A stretch of DNA of 64,000 nucleotides from NCBI RefSeq assembly GCF_006575665.1, contig NZ_CP041253.1:3199001-3263000 (forward strand). The letters are read 5' to 3'. The stretch is from Echinicola soli. Its GTDB lineage: Bacteria; Bacteroidota; Bacteroidia; Cytophagales; Cyclobacteriaceae. Positions 16,965 through 27,400 of this stretch are shown piece by piece. Under the pieces are notes generated by a model. The model was not told where the DNA came from. It ran no database searches and saw only the letters and a list, made by a program, of their open reading frames with translations. Numbering within the stretch: the stretch's first letter is position 1; each line of letters begins with the position of its first letter. The translations under genes and the position numbers were made by a program.

Positions 16965-17000
16965 AAAACCAGTACGGAACACAACCCTTACTGGTTTTTT
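16965..17000 (+). terminator. Rho-independent terminator after efflux operon
   Basis: Perfect 10-bp stem AAAACCAGTA (16965-16974) / TACTGGTTTT (16989-16998), 14-nt loop, T-run to 17000. Lies 35 nt after the permease stop. Confidence 0.85.
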
Positions 17001-17742
17001 AATGGTTCAGGATAATATCCAGCCATTGGAACAGGTTATATTTGTTCATATTTTTTACTGGGGTCTGAGAAAACAATCGTCAAATTGAAAAACTCAACTG
17101 TTTTCACTCCTAAACCCCCTAAAGCTCCCCTTTAGGGGATGGGGGGTATTTTAGGGATTGGAATAAAAACCCTCCAATTTCTATTTAAAGACAGTTTTTG
17201 ATCATATTTGAAATTTTGTTGGACGCCAGTAATTTTTTTACTGAAAAATACCTGCACAGGATTAGTTTACATCATAATAAGAAGAAAAATACAGCACTCC
17301 GAGATAAAAAAATCAATTATATCGATGGAATCTTCCAATCTCAAGTCTCTATAATATAAAGAGAGCATTTCACATCCCTGAAAAATATTACCGTACAAAA
17401 GATGGATTGGTCAAGAATACTCATCGCTGCATTGTTAATTTGGAAAGAGTAAAGTGCTGGTCACATAGAGAATAAATCTCTTTTGGGTCTTTAAGCCTTG
17501 GTGGCAGTAATACGAAACTGCTAAATCTACCCAATCAGCATCACCAGGGCACCCCTAAAATGACTGCACTTGGCCCCACTTTTTACCTTTACCTGATAAA
17601 TGTGAAAAACACACTTTTTTATGTAAATTGTATCGTTTCCATTACCTAAAACCACTAATTATGGTCGAAAATACTTGTATGCCAACTAAGTCAAGATCAA
17701 TTAACCATATTTTATTTTACTCAGTTAACAACCCAAACCACC
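17001..17742. other. Intergenic region before serine hydrolase
   Basis: No gene seen. Contains a REP-like palindrome CCCCTAAAG (17116-17124) / CTTTAGGGG (17130-17138), a common Bacteroidota intergenic repeat. The rest is AT-rich, and no promoter matching TTG-N19-TAnnTTTG was found by eye. Confidence 0.5.
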
Positions 17743-19071
17743 ATGAAACATACTTGTAAAATTTTAATGTTATGTATGTTGGCCATATCCAATAGTATTT
17801 GGTCGAGTGCACAACAAACAGTCTTTCCCGAGCATTTTAACCAAACTCCTGATTTGTCTACAATGGGGGTAGATCCAGCGCAGGTTGAGCGGGTTGACAG
17901 CTTGTTAATGGCCTTTGTAGCACAAAAAAACCTGAACTGTGTGGCTGCATATGTAGCAAAGGGTGGGGATGTGGTTTATAGAAGGGCTTTTGGAATGAAG
18001 GATATCGAACATCAAGTCCCCGCCACCATCGATGATTACTATGTGCTGTTTTCACAAACCAAAGCTATCACCACGGTAGCTTTTATGACCTTGGTAGAAA
18101 AAGGCTTGGTCCACGTAGATGATCCTGTATCCAAGTATTTTCCGGAAATCCCCAACGAAGTGGTCACCAAAGTGCATGAAGACGGAACCTATGAAACCAG
18201 ACCAGTAAAAAGCCCTATGACATTTGCCCACCTGATGTCCCATTCATCAGGTTTAAACGCCGGACTGGTGAGGGAAATCCGCCGAAGTGAAGGCCAGAAA
18301 GGAGGAACCCCTCCCGGTTTTGGAGGAAGGAGTATCGATCATGTGCCAAATGGACAGCACAGTTTTGGAGGAGACTATCAGTCTAAATTCCTAGAGGATG
18401 AGATGCTTGCATTGGCAAAGTATCCGTTGGGCTTTGATCCGGGGTCGGAATGGAGCTATCATATCAGTACCAATATGTTAGGATATATGGTAGAGCGGAT
18501 TGCTGGAAAACCATTACGGGAGTATGTGAAAGAGACCATATTGGATCCTTTGGGAATGGATCAGACAGACTGGTATTACCCCAAGGATAGGCTGGCCCGC
18601 TTTGTCAAACCCTATAGCGACGTGGACGGGAAGCTAGAGTCCGGATCCACGATATATGCGGAAGGGGCGGTGAGCAGTGAACAGACCTATTGTGAAGGAG
18701 CCATTGGCCTGAACGGGCCTATTGAGGATTATGCTAAATTTTGTCAGATGCTGTTGAACAAAGGGGAACTCAATGGCCACCGGATTCTAGCGCCCGAAAC
18801 GATCGAGCTGATGACTACCAAAAACCAGCTTCCAACCGAAAATGCAGGAGGTGAGGGATTTCAGTTTGGCCTTGGTTTCGAACTCCATAATGATAAGAAA
18901 AAACCTGTTCCAGCAGTTTCCAACTCAGCATTTGCTTGGGGAGGAATGCTTGGGACTGCCTATATTATAGATCCGGAAAATGACCTAATAGCCTTGTTTT
19001 ATATGAACATGTACAAAGCAGATCCCTTGTACCCATTGTTTTTGGAAAAGGCCTACGAGCTGTTCGACTAA
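17743..19071 (+). CDS. Secreted serine hydrolase, class C beta-lactamase/EstB-like
   Basis: 442 residues. Signal peptide ~1-24 ('ILMLCMLAISNSIWSSAQQ'). Beta-lactamase-fold (class C/PBP) domain with active-site S104-Q-T-K107 (SxxK), the second motif in 'SEWSYHISTNMLGYMVERIAG' and a C-terminal 'FAWGGMLGT' segment in the place of the KTG triad. Members of this family in Bacteroidota are mostly esterases or peptidases, not antibiotic resistance enzymes. It stands 77 nt before a secreted alpha/beta hydrolase, and both precede a galactanase, suggesting removal of acyl groups from plant or algal polysaccharide; that role is inference. Confidence 0.85.
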   Translation: MKHTCKILMLCMLAISNSIWSSAQQTVFPEHFNQTPDLSTMGVDPAQVERVDSLLMAFVAQKNLNCVAAYVAKGGDVVYRRAFGMKDIEHQVPATIDDYYVLFSQTKAITTVAFMTLVEKGLVHVDDPVSKYFPEIPNEVVTKVHEDGTYETRPVKSPMTFAHLMSHSSGLNAGLVREIRRSEGQKGGTPPGFGGRSIDHVPNGQHSFGGDYQSKFLEDEMLALAKYPLGFDPGSEWSYHISTNMLGYMVERIAGKPLREYVKETILDPLGMDQTDWYYPKDRLARFVKPYSDVDGKLESGSTIYAEGAVSSEQTYCEGAIGLNGPIEDYAKFCQMLLNKGELNGHRILAPETIELMTTKNQLPTENAGGEGFQFGLGFELHNDKKKPVPAVSNSAFAWGGMLGTAYIIDPENDLIALFYMNMYKADPLYPLFLEKAYELFD

Positions 19072-19148
19072 ATAAATTTTGGAACGGCATAAAGAAGCAA
19101 CATTGATATAGCCCTATTGAAGGTGAACAAATTATAGAAAGCAAAATC

Positions 19149-20084
19149 ATGATGAGAATTTTTAAAAATACCCAACCAAATTCCGACAACAGGAGACGTA
19201 TCACCTATTGGCTGTTAGCTGTCGTTTTGTGTCATTTACTGCTTTTCAATCCGGTAATGGCACAGCAAAAATCCAGGATCATCGAGGATGGTGGGACCGG
19301 CCAATATCCTGCCATCATGGAAGCGGATCCATCTTTGCCTACCCACACGGTGTTTAGGCCAGAGGATTTAAGTGCTTTTGGTGAAGGGAATAAATTACCC
19401 ATCATCGCTTGGGGCAATGGTGCCTGTGCCAACTCACCTTGGGAGCACGTGAATTTTCTGAGTGAAGTGGCTTCTCATGGCTTTTTGGTCGTCGCCATTG
19501 GGCCAATGCCTGCAGAAGGAGAAAAAAAGAAAGGTAAATCGTATTCTTCCCAGTTGATTGATGCCATTGATTGGGCCATCGGACAAAATGGTGATGGGGG
19601 CAGTAGATTTTTTGCCAAAGTAGATACCGCCAATATTGCGGTAAGCGGGATGTCCTGCGGTGGTTTACAGACCTTGGAAGCTGCTCCTGATCCAAGAGTG
19701 ACTAGCGTTGTGGTCTGCAACAGTGGTATATTGCCCAATCCCGGTGACGGAATGCCTGGCATGCCACAGATTAGAAAAGATCAATTGAGCAAGCTTCATA
19801 CACCAACCTTGTATTTGCTGGGTGGCGAAAGTGATATCGCCTATAATAATGGTATGGACGATTTCAAGCGTATTGGCCATGTACCGGTGTTCGTAGGAAA
19901 TATGGATGTGGGACATGCAGGAACCTATGCTCAGCCCCACGGAGGGGAATTTGCCAGGGTAGCCACTGCTTGGTACCAATGGCAGTTGAAAGGAGATCAG
20001 GAGGCCGGAAAGCTTTTCAAGGGCAATCCAAGCGTTCTTTCCCGATCCATGAAATGGAAAGTGCAAAAAAAGAACATGCCATGA
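19149..20084 (+). CDS. Secreted alpha/beta hydrolase (putative carbohydrate esterase), copy 1
   Basis: 311 residues with an N-terminal signal/anchor (hydrophobic 'YWLLAVVLCHLLLFNPVMAQ', ~20-39). ATG 19149 is followed by a second ATG at 19152. Alpha/beta-hydrolase fold: oxyanion region 'PIIAWGNGACANSPW', nucleophile S169 in the elbow G-M-S-C-G-G, acid near 'LLGGESDIAY', His in 'DVGHAGTY'. It is a clear paralogue of 33364-34251 (shared 'SHGF/YxVVAIG', 'SCGG', 'DPRV', 'LxGGxSDxA', 'GHxGTxxxxxGGEFAR' patterns). An esterase or thioesterase on polysaccharide acyl groups is plausible; a carbohydrate-esterase family was not recognised. Confidence 0.8.
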   Translation: MMRIFKNTQPNSDNRRRITYWLLAVVLCHLLLFNPVMAQQKSRIIEDGGTGQYPAIMEADPSLPTHTVFRPEDLSAFGEGNKLPIIAWGNGACANSPWEHVNFLSEVASHGFLVVAIGPMPAEGEKKKGKSYSSQLIDAIDWAIGQNGDGGSRFFAKVDTANIAVSGMSCGGLQTLEAAPDPRVTSVVVCNSGILPNPGDGMPGMPQIRKDQLSKLHTPTLYLLGGESDIAYNNGMDDFKRIGHVPVFVGNMDVGHAGTYAQPHGGEFARVATAWYQWQLKGDQEAGKLFKGNPSVLSRSMKWKVQKKNMP

Positions 20085-20221
20085 AGTAGGAAAACCGAAG
20101 GGTGAAGTAAGAAGTACTGGATACGAGGTACGAAGTAGGGAGTAAATAACTTAAGCAATAACGCCGACAGTGGACTATCGAAGGCGAGAAAAATTACTCA
20201 ATAACCAATAACCAATCCAAT

Positions 20222-22198
20222 ATGAACCAAAATAACTTAACACTGCTCAATTTATTCGCGGTGATAGTTTTGGCAGTCTCCTGTTTTAGCTGTCAAAAGG
20301 AAATTGATTACCGCATCGGGGCGGACATTTCATTTTTGCCCCAAATGGAAGCAAAGGGAACGACCTACTTGAATGAAGATGGAGAAAAAGAGGATGCCAT
20401 TGCGCTATTGGCGAAGCACCATTTCAATACTGTTCGTTTGCGCTTATTCGTAGATCCGACAGCTGAAAACGGGTATTCTAAAGAAGGGTTTTGTGGCCTT
20501 GAGCAAACACTTAAAATGGCCAAACGCATAAAAAAGGCAGGAATGGAATTCGTCTTGGATTTTCACTACAGTGACTATTGGGCAGATCCTGACAAACAAT
20601 TTAAACCCTCCGCGTGGAATGGAGCTTCAGGAGATGTCCTGCAAGACAGTTTATACCGCTACACCCTAAAGGTGCTGAATACCTTTAAAGAGGAAGGAGT
20701 AGCCCCTGATGTCATCCAGATAGGAAATGAGATCAACCATGGTATGGTGTGGCCGGAAGGGAAGGTAATGGATGATGCTACCGATCAAGACTGGGAATCG
20801 CTGATGGAGCTCTACAAGTCCGGTCAAACAGCTGTACGGGAAGTTCTTCCCAATTCCAAGATCATGGTCCATCTGGCACTAGGTGGCCAGAACAAATTGT
20901 GCCATGAATTTCTGGATAAAATGAAGGAATATGGTGCCGTTTATGATATCATTGGGCTTTCCTATTATGAACAGTGGCATGGAACCTACAATGACCTCAA
21001 GGCCAATCTGTATGATCTGGCAAATGCCTATAAAAAGCCCATCGCTGTCTGTGAATATGGTGCCAGCTTGGACAATGTGAAGCGCATCAATGACATCGTT
21101 CGCTCCGTTCCTAATGGTTTGGGATATGGTACCATGGCTTGGGAACCTCTTCGTGCTCTTTTTGATAAAGAAGGCAAACCTGCCAATGACCTATTTGCAG
21201 TATATGACAATATGTACGAGCAATATGCTGATCCAGAGCGCCAGCCTGTGGTAGACCAGCCTCATATAAGAACTGTTAAGGCAGCAAGGCCAATTATCGG
21301 TGCTGATATTTCCTTTGTCCCTCAAATGGAATCACGCGGGGTAAGTTATTCGGATCAGGGTGAGGAAAAGGAAGTAGTGGAGATATTGAAAGACCATCGG
21401 TTCAATTGGATCAGGCTACGTCTTTTTGTAGACCCAACTTCAGAAAATGGTTATTCAAAGGAAGGGTATTGTGGGCTGGAAAAGACCTTGGAAATGGCCA
21501 AAAGAGTCAAAGCATCAGGGATGAAGTTCCTGCTTGATTTTCACTATAGCGACACGTGGGCAGATCCAGGAAAACAGTTCATGCCAGCATCGTGGGCGGA
21601 GTTGGAAGGTGCTGCATTGGAAAGAAGAATTTACAACTATACCCAAGAGGTCGTAAAGCGATTTATTGACGAAGATGTGGCACCAGAAATGGTACAAATC
21701 GGAAATGAAATCCACAATGGAATGCTATGGCCAGTAGGGAAAATAGAAGGTGATCAAGCCGAATCTTTTTGTGTATTGCTAAGGTGCGCCAGTGCAGCGG
21801 TACGTTCTGTGGATCCTGATATCGACGTCATGGTGCATATTGCCAAGGCCCATGATTTGAAGAATTCCATTAAGTTTTTTGATAAGATCATCAACAGGGA
21901 CGTTGTTTTTGATATCATCGGCCAGTCGTATTATCCAGAATGGCATGGTGAGCTCGATAATATGGAAGCAAACCTGACCGAATTGGCCAACCGGTACGAA
22001 AAGCCGATCGTTGTTGTCGAGTACAAAGAATACAAAAAGGAAGTCAATGAGATCGTGAAAAACCTTCCCAATGGCCTGGGACTCGGCACCTTTATTTGGG
22101 AAGCCACTTCACCAGGTTGGGGAGACCTCTTTGACAGAAGCGGTGCAGCCAATGAAAATATTGAGATTTATCCAGCGTTTTATGAGGATTACCACTGA
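20222..22198 (+). CDS. Tandem GH53-GH53 endo-beta-1,4-galactanase, lipoprotein
   Basis: 658 residues with a lipoprotein signal ('VIVLAVSCFSC'; Cys at ~21 or 24). Two complete GH53 modules follow: residues ~31-340 and ~357-655, each opening with 'IGADISFxPQME' and containing 'FNxxRLRLFVDPT', 'DFHYSDxWADPxKQF' and 'QIGNEIxxGMxWP'. The acid/base glutamates are E170 and E496 (in IGNEI). The nucleophile glutamates are E278 (VCEYG) and E600 (VVEYK). Both modules therefore keep catalytic residues. GH53 enzymes cut beta-1,4-galactan side chains of pectin (type I arabinogalactan). Most known members have one module, so the duplication is unusual. A terminator follows at 22218. Position just before the sigma/SusCD core supports a surface enzyme of that PUL. 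Confidence 0.93.
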   Translation: MNQNNLTLLNLFAVIVLAVSCFSCQKEIDYRIGADISFLPQMEAKGTTYLNEDGEKEDAIALLAKHHFNTVRLRLFVDPTAENGYSKEGFCGLEQTLKMAKRIKKAGMEFVLDFHYSDYWADPDKQFKPSAWNGASGDVLQDSLYRYTLKVLNTFKEEGVAPDVIQIGNEINHGMVWPEGKVMDDATDQDWESLMELYKSGQTAVREVLPNSKIMVHLALGGQNKLCHEFLDKMKEYGAVYDIIGLSYYEQWHGTYNDLKANLYDLANAYKKPIAVCEYGASLDNVKRINDIVRSVPNGLGYGTMAWEPLRALFDKEGKPANDLFAVYDNMYEQYADPERQPVVDQPHIRTVKAARPIIGADISFVPQMESRGVSYSDQGEEKEVVEILKDHRFNWIRLRLFVDPTSENGYSKEGYCGLEKTLEMAKRVKASGMKFLLDFHYSDTWADPGKQFMPASWAELEGAALERRIYNYTQEVVKRFIDEDVAPEMVQIGNEIHNGMLWPVGKIEGDQAESFCVLLRCASAAVRSVDPDIDVMVHIAKAHDLKNSIKFFDKIINRDVVFDIIGQSYYPEWHGELDNMEANLTELANRYEKPIVVVEYKEYKKEVNEIVKNLPNGLGLGTFIWEATSPGWGDLFDRSGAANENIEIYPAFYEDYH

Positions 22199-22217
22199 TA
22201 GAATTATGATAGAACCA

Positions 22218-22248
22218 AAAAAACGGCTTTAACAGAGCCGTTTTTTTT
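22218..22248 (+). terminator. Rho-independent terminator after GH53 gene
   Basis: Stem AAAAAACGGCT (22218-22228) / AGCCGTTTTTT (22236-22246), 7-nt loop, T-run through 22248; 20 nt after the stop codon. Confidence 0.92.
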
Positions 22249-22516
22249 GGTTTTAGAATTGGCCGTTACTGCGATGATGGATAAGAGGAGATTCAGTTAG
22301 TGTGTGATGTACTGTTGTTGGATGGTTTATGTGGTGATTATAAGGTATATAAGGGTAGAGGTTTGAATGAAATAATTGCAATAAAAATTGATCGAAGTTT
22401 TTAATTGTTATTTAAACACTTTAAATTGGGAGTTACCCAACCCTAGATTTATAACCCTAAGCAGAAGTTTTCTTTCATAGACATGGCAATCACCTTAAAC
22501 CAAAACAATATCCCAA
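22249..22516. other. Intergenic region before PUL sigma factor
   Basis: No gene seen. It should hold the promoter of the sigma factor gene, but no clear TTG-N19-TAnnTTTG match was found by eye. Confidence 0.4.
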
Positions 22517-23203
22517 ATGACCAAATTGAATCCAGTAGAATCAAACTACTCTCGGAGGGAGACGTCACTGCCTAAGTGGAAATTGAAGGATGCTACCACC
22601 GACGATGAAGCAAAAATATGGGCTGATTTTGTTGATGGGAGCGATCACGCATTAAAACAATTGTACAATAATTATGTGGACAAATTGTACAATTATGGAA
22701 CTCAGCTGACCCATGATAGGGAAATGGTAAAAGATGTCGTCCACGACCTATTTATTTATCTTGTACAGAAACGTGACAAGATAAAGTCACCTCAATCCAT
22801 CAAATTTTATTTGTTTTCCAGTTTCAGAAGAAGGCTATACAAGACTTTGGAGAGAAACAATAAGATTGCTTACCAAGAAAGTTATGATCGGCAGGATGGT
22901 TTCAAGTTGAAGGTGGACCCTGAAATGAAATCCATCCGTACCAATTTTACGATGGACACGAAAATCATGTTGGAAAATGCTTCCAAGAAACTACCTGTAA
23001 AACAGCGCGAAGTCATTATGCTTCATTTTTTTGAGGGGATGTCCATTAAGGAAATTGCGGAAATATTGGGGTATTCCAACCCAGAATCTGCCAGGAATTT
23101 GTTGTACAGGTCATTGAAGGGATTATCGGCTATGTTAAACAAACACCATGAGGACCTATTGATCAGTTCAATGCTATTATCAGGTGAATTTTTTATCAGT
23201 TGA
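22517..23203 (+). CDS. ECF RNA polymerase sigma factor of the PUL
   Basis: 228 residues. Region 2 spans ~45-110 ('LYNNYVDKLYNYGTQLTHD', 'DVVHDLFIYLVQKRDKI') and region 4 ~150-215 ('KLPVKQREVIMLHFFEGMS', 'IKEIAEILGYSNPESARNLLYR'). This is the sigma-70 family, Bacteroidetes FecI-like group. The ~35-residue N-terminal extension before region 2 is short of known motifs. Followed by a FecR-type anti-sigma and an STN-domain SusC, the standard trans-envelope signalling trio: ligand binding at the outer membrane releases this factor to transcribe the uptake genes. Confidence 0.93.
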   Translation: MTKLNPVESNYSRRETSLPKWKLKDATTDDEAKIWADFVDGSDHALKQLYNNYVDKLYNYGTQLTHDREMVKDVVHDLFIYLVQKRDKIKSPQSIKFYLFSSFRRRLYKTLERNNKIAYQESYDRQDGFKLKVDPEMKSIRTNFTMDTKIMLENASKKLPVKQREVIMLHFFEGMSIKEIAEILGYSNPESARNLLYRSLKGLSAMLNKHHEDLLISSMLLSGEFFIS

Positions 23204-23391
23204 AATATTCTATAAGGTGGAATTTATTTTTGAGTGATATTGCTGACATTTAGTGGTTTAGTAGGTTTTTAGAGGTGAATTTGGTAAGGGTAAATGTGAA
23301 TTTTTGAAATTTTTTTAAGCTTTTCGATGGAACCTTGGCTTTTCAAGTCTCTATATATGTAAAAGGGACACGTAATAGAATTACAAGGTTA

Positions 23392-24435
23392 ATGAAAGGG
23401 TTTTATCCAAATACCATTGAAGATTTTCTAAAATTTCCAGCATTTATTGAGTGGGTCAATGATCCCACGATGGAATCCAATGAACAATGGGAAAAATGGT
23501 GCCAAAAATACCCGGATAAAGTTCATCTTCTCCAACATGCCAAAGACCTTTTGCACAGTATGCAGCTCGAAGAGACCAATTCCATGGAGCTCAGGGAACG
23601 AGATAAATTGCTTGATACCCTTTTGGTGGAGAATAGTGCTTATAAGAAAAAGAGGATCCGTGACCACAGAGACAGGCTTAGAAAGAATACTACTTACTGG
23701 ATCCGAGGTGTCGCTGCTTCCCTACTGTTGATAGGGGTGTTGGTACTGGGCAAGGTACTGGTGTTGGATGAAAAGGGAATAGATCAGCAAAAGATCACCT
23801 GGACGGAAAAAGCAGTACCTCGGGGAATGAAGAAAATGATCTATCTGCCTGATGGTACCAAGGTTACGTTAAACTCCGGTTCTGTCCTGTCCTATGCATC
23901 CAATTTTGAAAATAACAGGTCTGTGAAGCTTAAAGGTCAGGCATTTTTTGAAGTACAGCGTGACAAAGACCACCCTTTTCGGATCAAGAGCGGGGAGATT
24001 ACCACCACCGTATTGGGCACCTCATTCGATGTAAAAGCTTATGACGACGAACAGGAATTACATGTAGCGGTAATGTCCGGAAAAGTGGAAGTGGAAAGTG
24101 AAAGAGGCCTTGTCAGTTATTTGGAAAAAGGAGAAGTGTCCTATTACCGGCCTGATTTACCTGCAATGAGGAAGTCAGGGTTCGATTATGAGGAGTTGAT
24201 CGGCTGGAAACATAAGATTATCAAATTTAACCAAGCATCCTATCAGCAGGTGTTCAGCACATTGTCCAAATGGTATGATGTTGATTTTAAGGTGGACCCA
24301 GCCTTAAAAATACATGGGAAATATACTGCCAAATTTCAAAACCAAAGTCTCCCTAATGTATTGATCGGTTTGGAGCATTCGTCCAATCTGGATTTTAGGA
24401 TAAAGGGAAAGACGGTTTTGGTCAGTTCCAAATAG
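23392..24435 (+). CDS. FecR-family anti-sigma factor
   Basis: 347 residues from ATG 23392 (an upstream in-frame TTG at 23335 is unlikely). Cytoplasmic N-terminal sigma-binding part 1-100, single TM ~105-124 ('YWIRGVAASLLLIGVLVLG'), periplasmic FecR domain ~140-245 ('LPDGTKVTLNSGSVLSYASNF', 'GQAFFEVQRDKDHPF', 'TTVLGTSFDVKAY') and C-terminal DUF4974-type domain ('LSKWYDVDFKVDP'). It should hold the sigma factor of 22517-23203 inactive until contacted by the STN domain of the receptor that follows. Intergenic distance to the sigma gene is 188 nt; to SusC 57 nt. Confidence 0.93.
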   Translation: MKGFYPNTIEDFLKFPAFIEWVNDPTMESNEQWEKWCQKYPDKVHLLQHAKDLLHSMQLEETNSMELRERDKLLDTLLVENSAYKKKRIRDHRDRLRKNTTYWIRGVAASLLLIGVLVLGKVLVLDEKGIDQQKITWTEKAVPRGMKKMIYLPDGTKVTLNSGSVLSYASNFENNRSVKLKGQAFFEVQRDKDHPFRIKSGEITTTVLGTSFDVKAYDDEQELHVAVMSGKVEVESERGLVSYLEKGEVSYYRPDLPAMRKSGFDYEELIGWKHKIIKFNQASYQQVFSTLSKWYDVDFKVDPALKIHGKYTAKFQNQSLPNVLIGLEHSSNLDFRIKGKTVLVSSK

Positions 24436-24492
24436 GATAACGATGTAAGAGCTACCATCAAATATTAGTTTAACAAATAACCCAAAATAAAT

Positions 24493-27400
24493 ATGACAAC
24501 AAGAATACCTTATTATCATGGATTGCTTGTTTGGAAAATGGGTTTGGCCATTGTAATGGCCTTACTCATGATCCAGACTGGATTAGCTGGAGAAATATAC
24601 TCCCAGCAAAAAGACCTCAGTAAGATCTATTTGTCCGTAAATGTGGACAAGGTTCCCATTACCACAGTATTTAAGATCATCGAGGGCAAGACCCAGTTTA
24701 ATTTTGCCTATGACGAGGAAAACCTATCAGACATTCCTAGTCAAAGTTTGGAAATGGAAAATGTTTCGCTGTTGAATATCCTAGAAAAGGTGTCCATAAA
24801 AACAGGACTTGAATTCAAAAGTGTCAATGATGTAATCCATGTCCATAAGGGAAGGACAGTGGCCCAATCAGTCCATAAAGATGAAAGGACCATTACCGGA
24901 ACGGTGCTTTCCGCTGAGGATGGTACCAGTATTCCTGGTGCTACTATTAAAGTAAAAAATGCTTCTATCGGTACGGTTACGGACATTGATGGGAAATTCA
25001 CGCTCAATGTACCGGAAGGGACAGAGGTGATACTGGTGGTTTCCTTTGTAGGGTATAAGACCGAGGAGGTCAGTATGGGCAATAAGACCCAGGTGGAAGT
25101 GCGGCTGGTAGAGGATCTTCAGCAATTGGAGGAGGCCGTCGTGGTAGGTTACGGAATGCAAAAAAAGGCGAGTTTGGTGAGTTCCATCACCTCTGTAAAT
25201 CCCACAGAACTCAAGGGGCCTACCAGCAACCTGACCAATATGTTGGCAGGGCGTGTATCAGGGATGATCGCCTTCCAAAGATCCGGAGAGCCCGGGCTGG
25301 ACAATTCCCAGTTTTTTATCCGCGGTTTGGGGTCTTTTGGGGCAGGAAAGGTAAATCCTCTTATTTTGATCGATGGAGTGGAGTCCACCAGCAGAGACAT
25401 GGCCCGTCTCCAACCCGATGATATCGAATCGTTTTCTGTGCTGAAAGACGCTACAGCAGCAGCGGTATATGGAGCCAGGGGCGCAAATGGGGTGGTTTTG
25501 ATCAACACGAAAACAGGTGTTAGAGGAGAAACTAAATTTCATTTTAGAGCAGAAACCAGGGTTTCTTCCAATACCGATAATTTCCAGTTTGCCGATAATA
25601 TTACCTATATGAATTTGGCCAATGAGGCTGCACTCACCCGTGACCCTAATGCAGTATTGCCGTATTCACAGACCAAGATCGTCAATACCCAAGCAGGAGT
25701 AGATCCCTTGCTTTATCCCAATAATAATTGGATCGACCAGTTGATCAAGGATTATACCGTCAACCAAAGCTATAACATGAGTGCAAGTGGTGGGGGTGAA
25801 AAGGCCCGGTTTTATATTGCCGGTACCTATAACGTGGACAATGGCGTCCTGAAGGTGGACCCTATCAATAACTTCAACAGTAATATCCGACTGAACAACT
25901 ATTCCCTAAGGACCAATGTGGACGTAACCCTTACACCGACCACAGAGCTTAATGTGAAAATGTACGGCCAGTTTGATGATTATAATGGGCCTATCGGGGG
26001 AGGATCAGGCACTTTTGAAAGAGCAATTTGGTCCAATCCAGTGATGTTTCCAGCGGTTTACCCCCAAGAAGTGATGCCCTATATCGAGCATCCCCTATTT
26101 GGTGGTGCCATTACCGGAAGGGGAAGCACGACGCTGCTGACTAATCCTTATGCAGAAATGGTGCGTGGCTACCAAATCTATAAGACTTCCATGATCCAGC
26201 CCCAGATGCAGATCAAGCAGGACCTTGATTTTCTAACGGAGGGGCTCAAGTTCAGGGCCATGGGCTATTTGAAGCGCTTCGCCCGGTATGATGTTTCGCG
26301 GTCTTATAGTCCGTTTTATTATAGCTCCAGGCTGGATATGATCAGTGGGGATATTTTATTGACAGCGCTCAATGACGGTGGCCCCAGCTCAGTAGGTGCT
26401 CCTGGTTCTGAATACCTTAGCTTTGATCCCGGAGACCGACAAGTAAACTTGCGGACGTATTTTGAAGGGGCGGTGGACTATGCCAGGACCTTCAATGAAA
26501 AACATTCGGTGTCAGGAATGTTGATCACTATTTTTAACAGTTATGAAGATGGGAGTAAATCTACCCTCCAGGAATCCCTTCCTTTTAGAAATACAGGGAT
26601 CTCAGGTAGGTTTACCTACGGCTATGATGACCGTTATCTTGCCGAATTCAATTTTGGATATAATGGCTCAGAACGGTTTGCCGAAAACTATCGTTTTGGT
26701 TTTTTTCCATCTATCGGACTGGCCTACAGAATATCCAATGAGCAATTCTTTGAACCTGTGAAGTCGGTCATCGATCATTTAAAGCTTCGCGCTACAGTGG
26801 GATGGATCGGGAATGATGCCATCGGCCGTGATGAAGATCGGTTCTTTTATCTTTCTGAGGTAAACATGAACGATGATAATTATAGTTCTAATTTTGGTGA
26901 AGAGTTTGGATATTACCGCCCTGGTGTTTCGATTTCCAGGTATCCCAATACCAACGTAACCTGGGAAAGGTCCCGACAGGTGAATCTAGGCTTTGATATG
27001 ACCTTGTTCAATGCCCTGGACATTACAGTGGATGTATTCGAACAAAAAAGGTACAATATCCTCCAACCCAGGGCCTATCTGGGCGCAACGATGGGACTGA
27101 TGGCCGATGTGAGTGCCAATACCGGAGAGGCCATGAGCAAAGGTATCGACGCTACCTTGGTCTATAACAAATCCCTGGGCAGGGACATATGGGTGAATTT
27201 ACGAGGTAATTTCACTTATGCCACCAGTGAAATCCTCAAAATCGATGAGAACACTTATCCAGATGATCTACAGTATCTTTCGCAAGTGGGGCAGCGGATC
27301 GGTCAACCCTATGGTTATATCGCAGAAAGGCTATTCGTAGATGATGCCGAAGTGGCCAATTCACCTGCCCAGTTTGGGACGTATATGGGAGGGGATATCA

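Noticed and set aside
17743..19071. Antibiotic-resistance beta-lactamase
   Set aside because: It has the fold and an SxxK motif, but the KTG region and context match secreted esterase/peptidase relatives; resistance is not supported.
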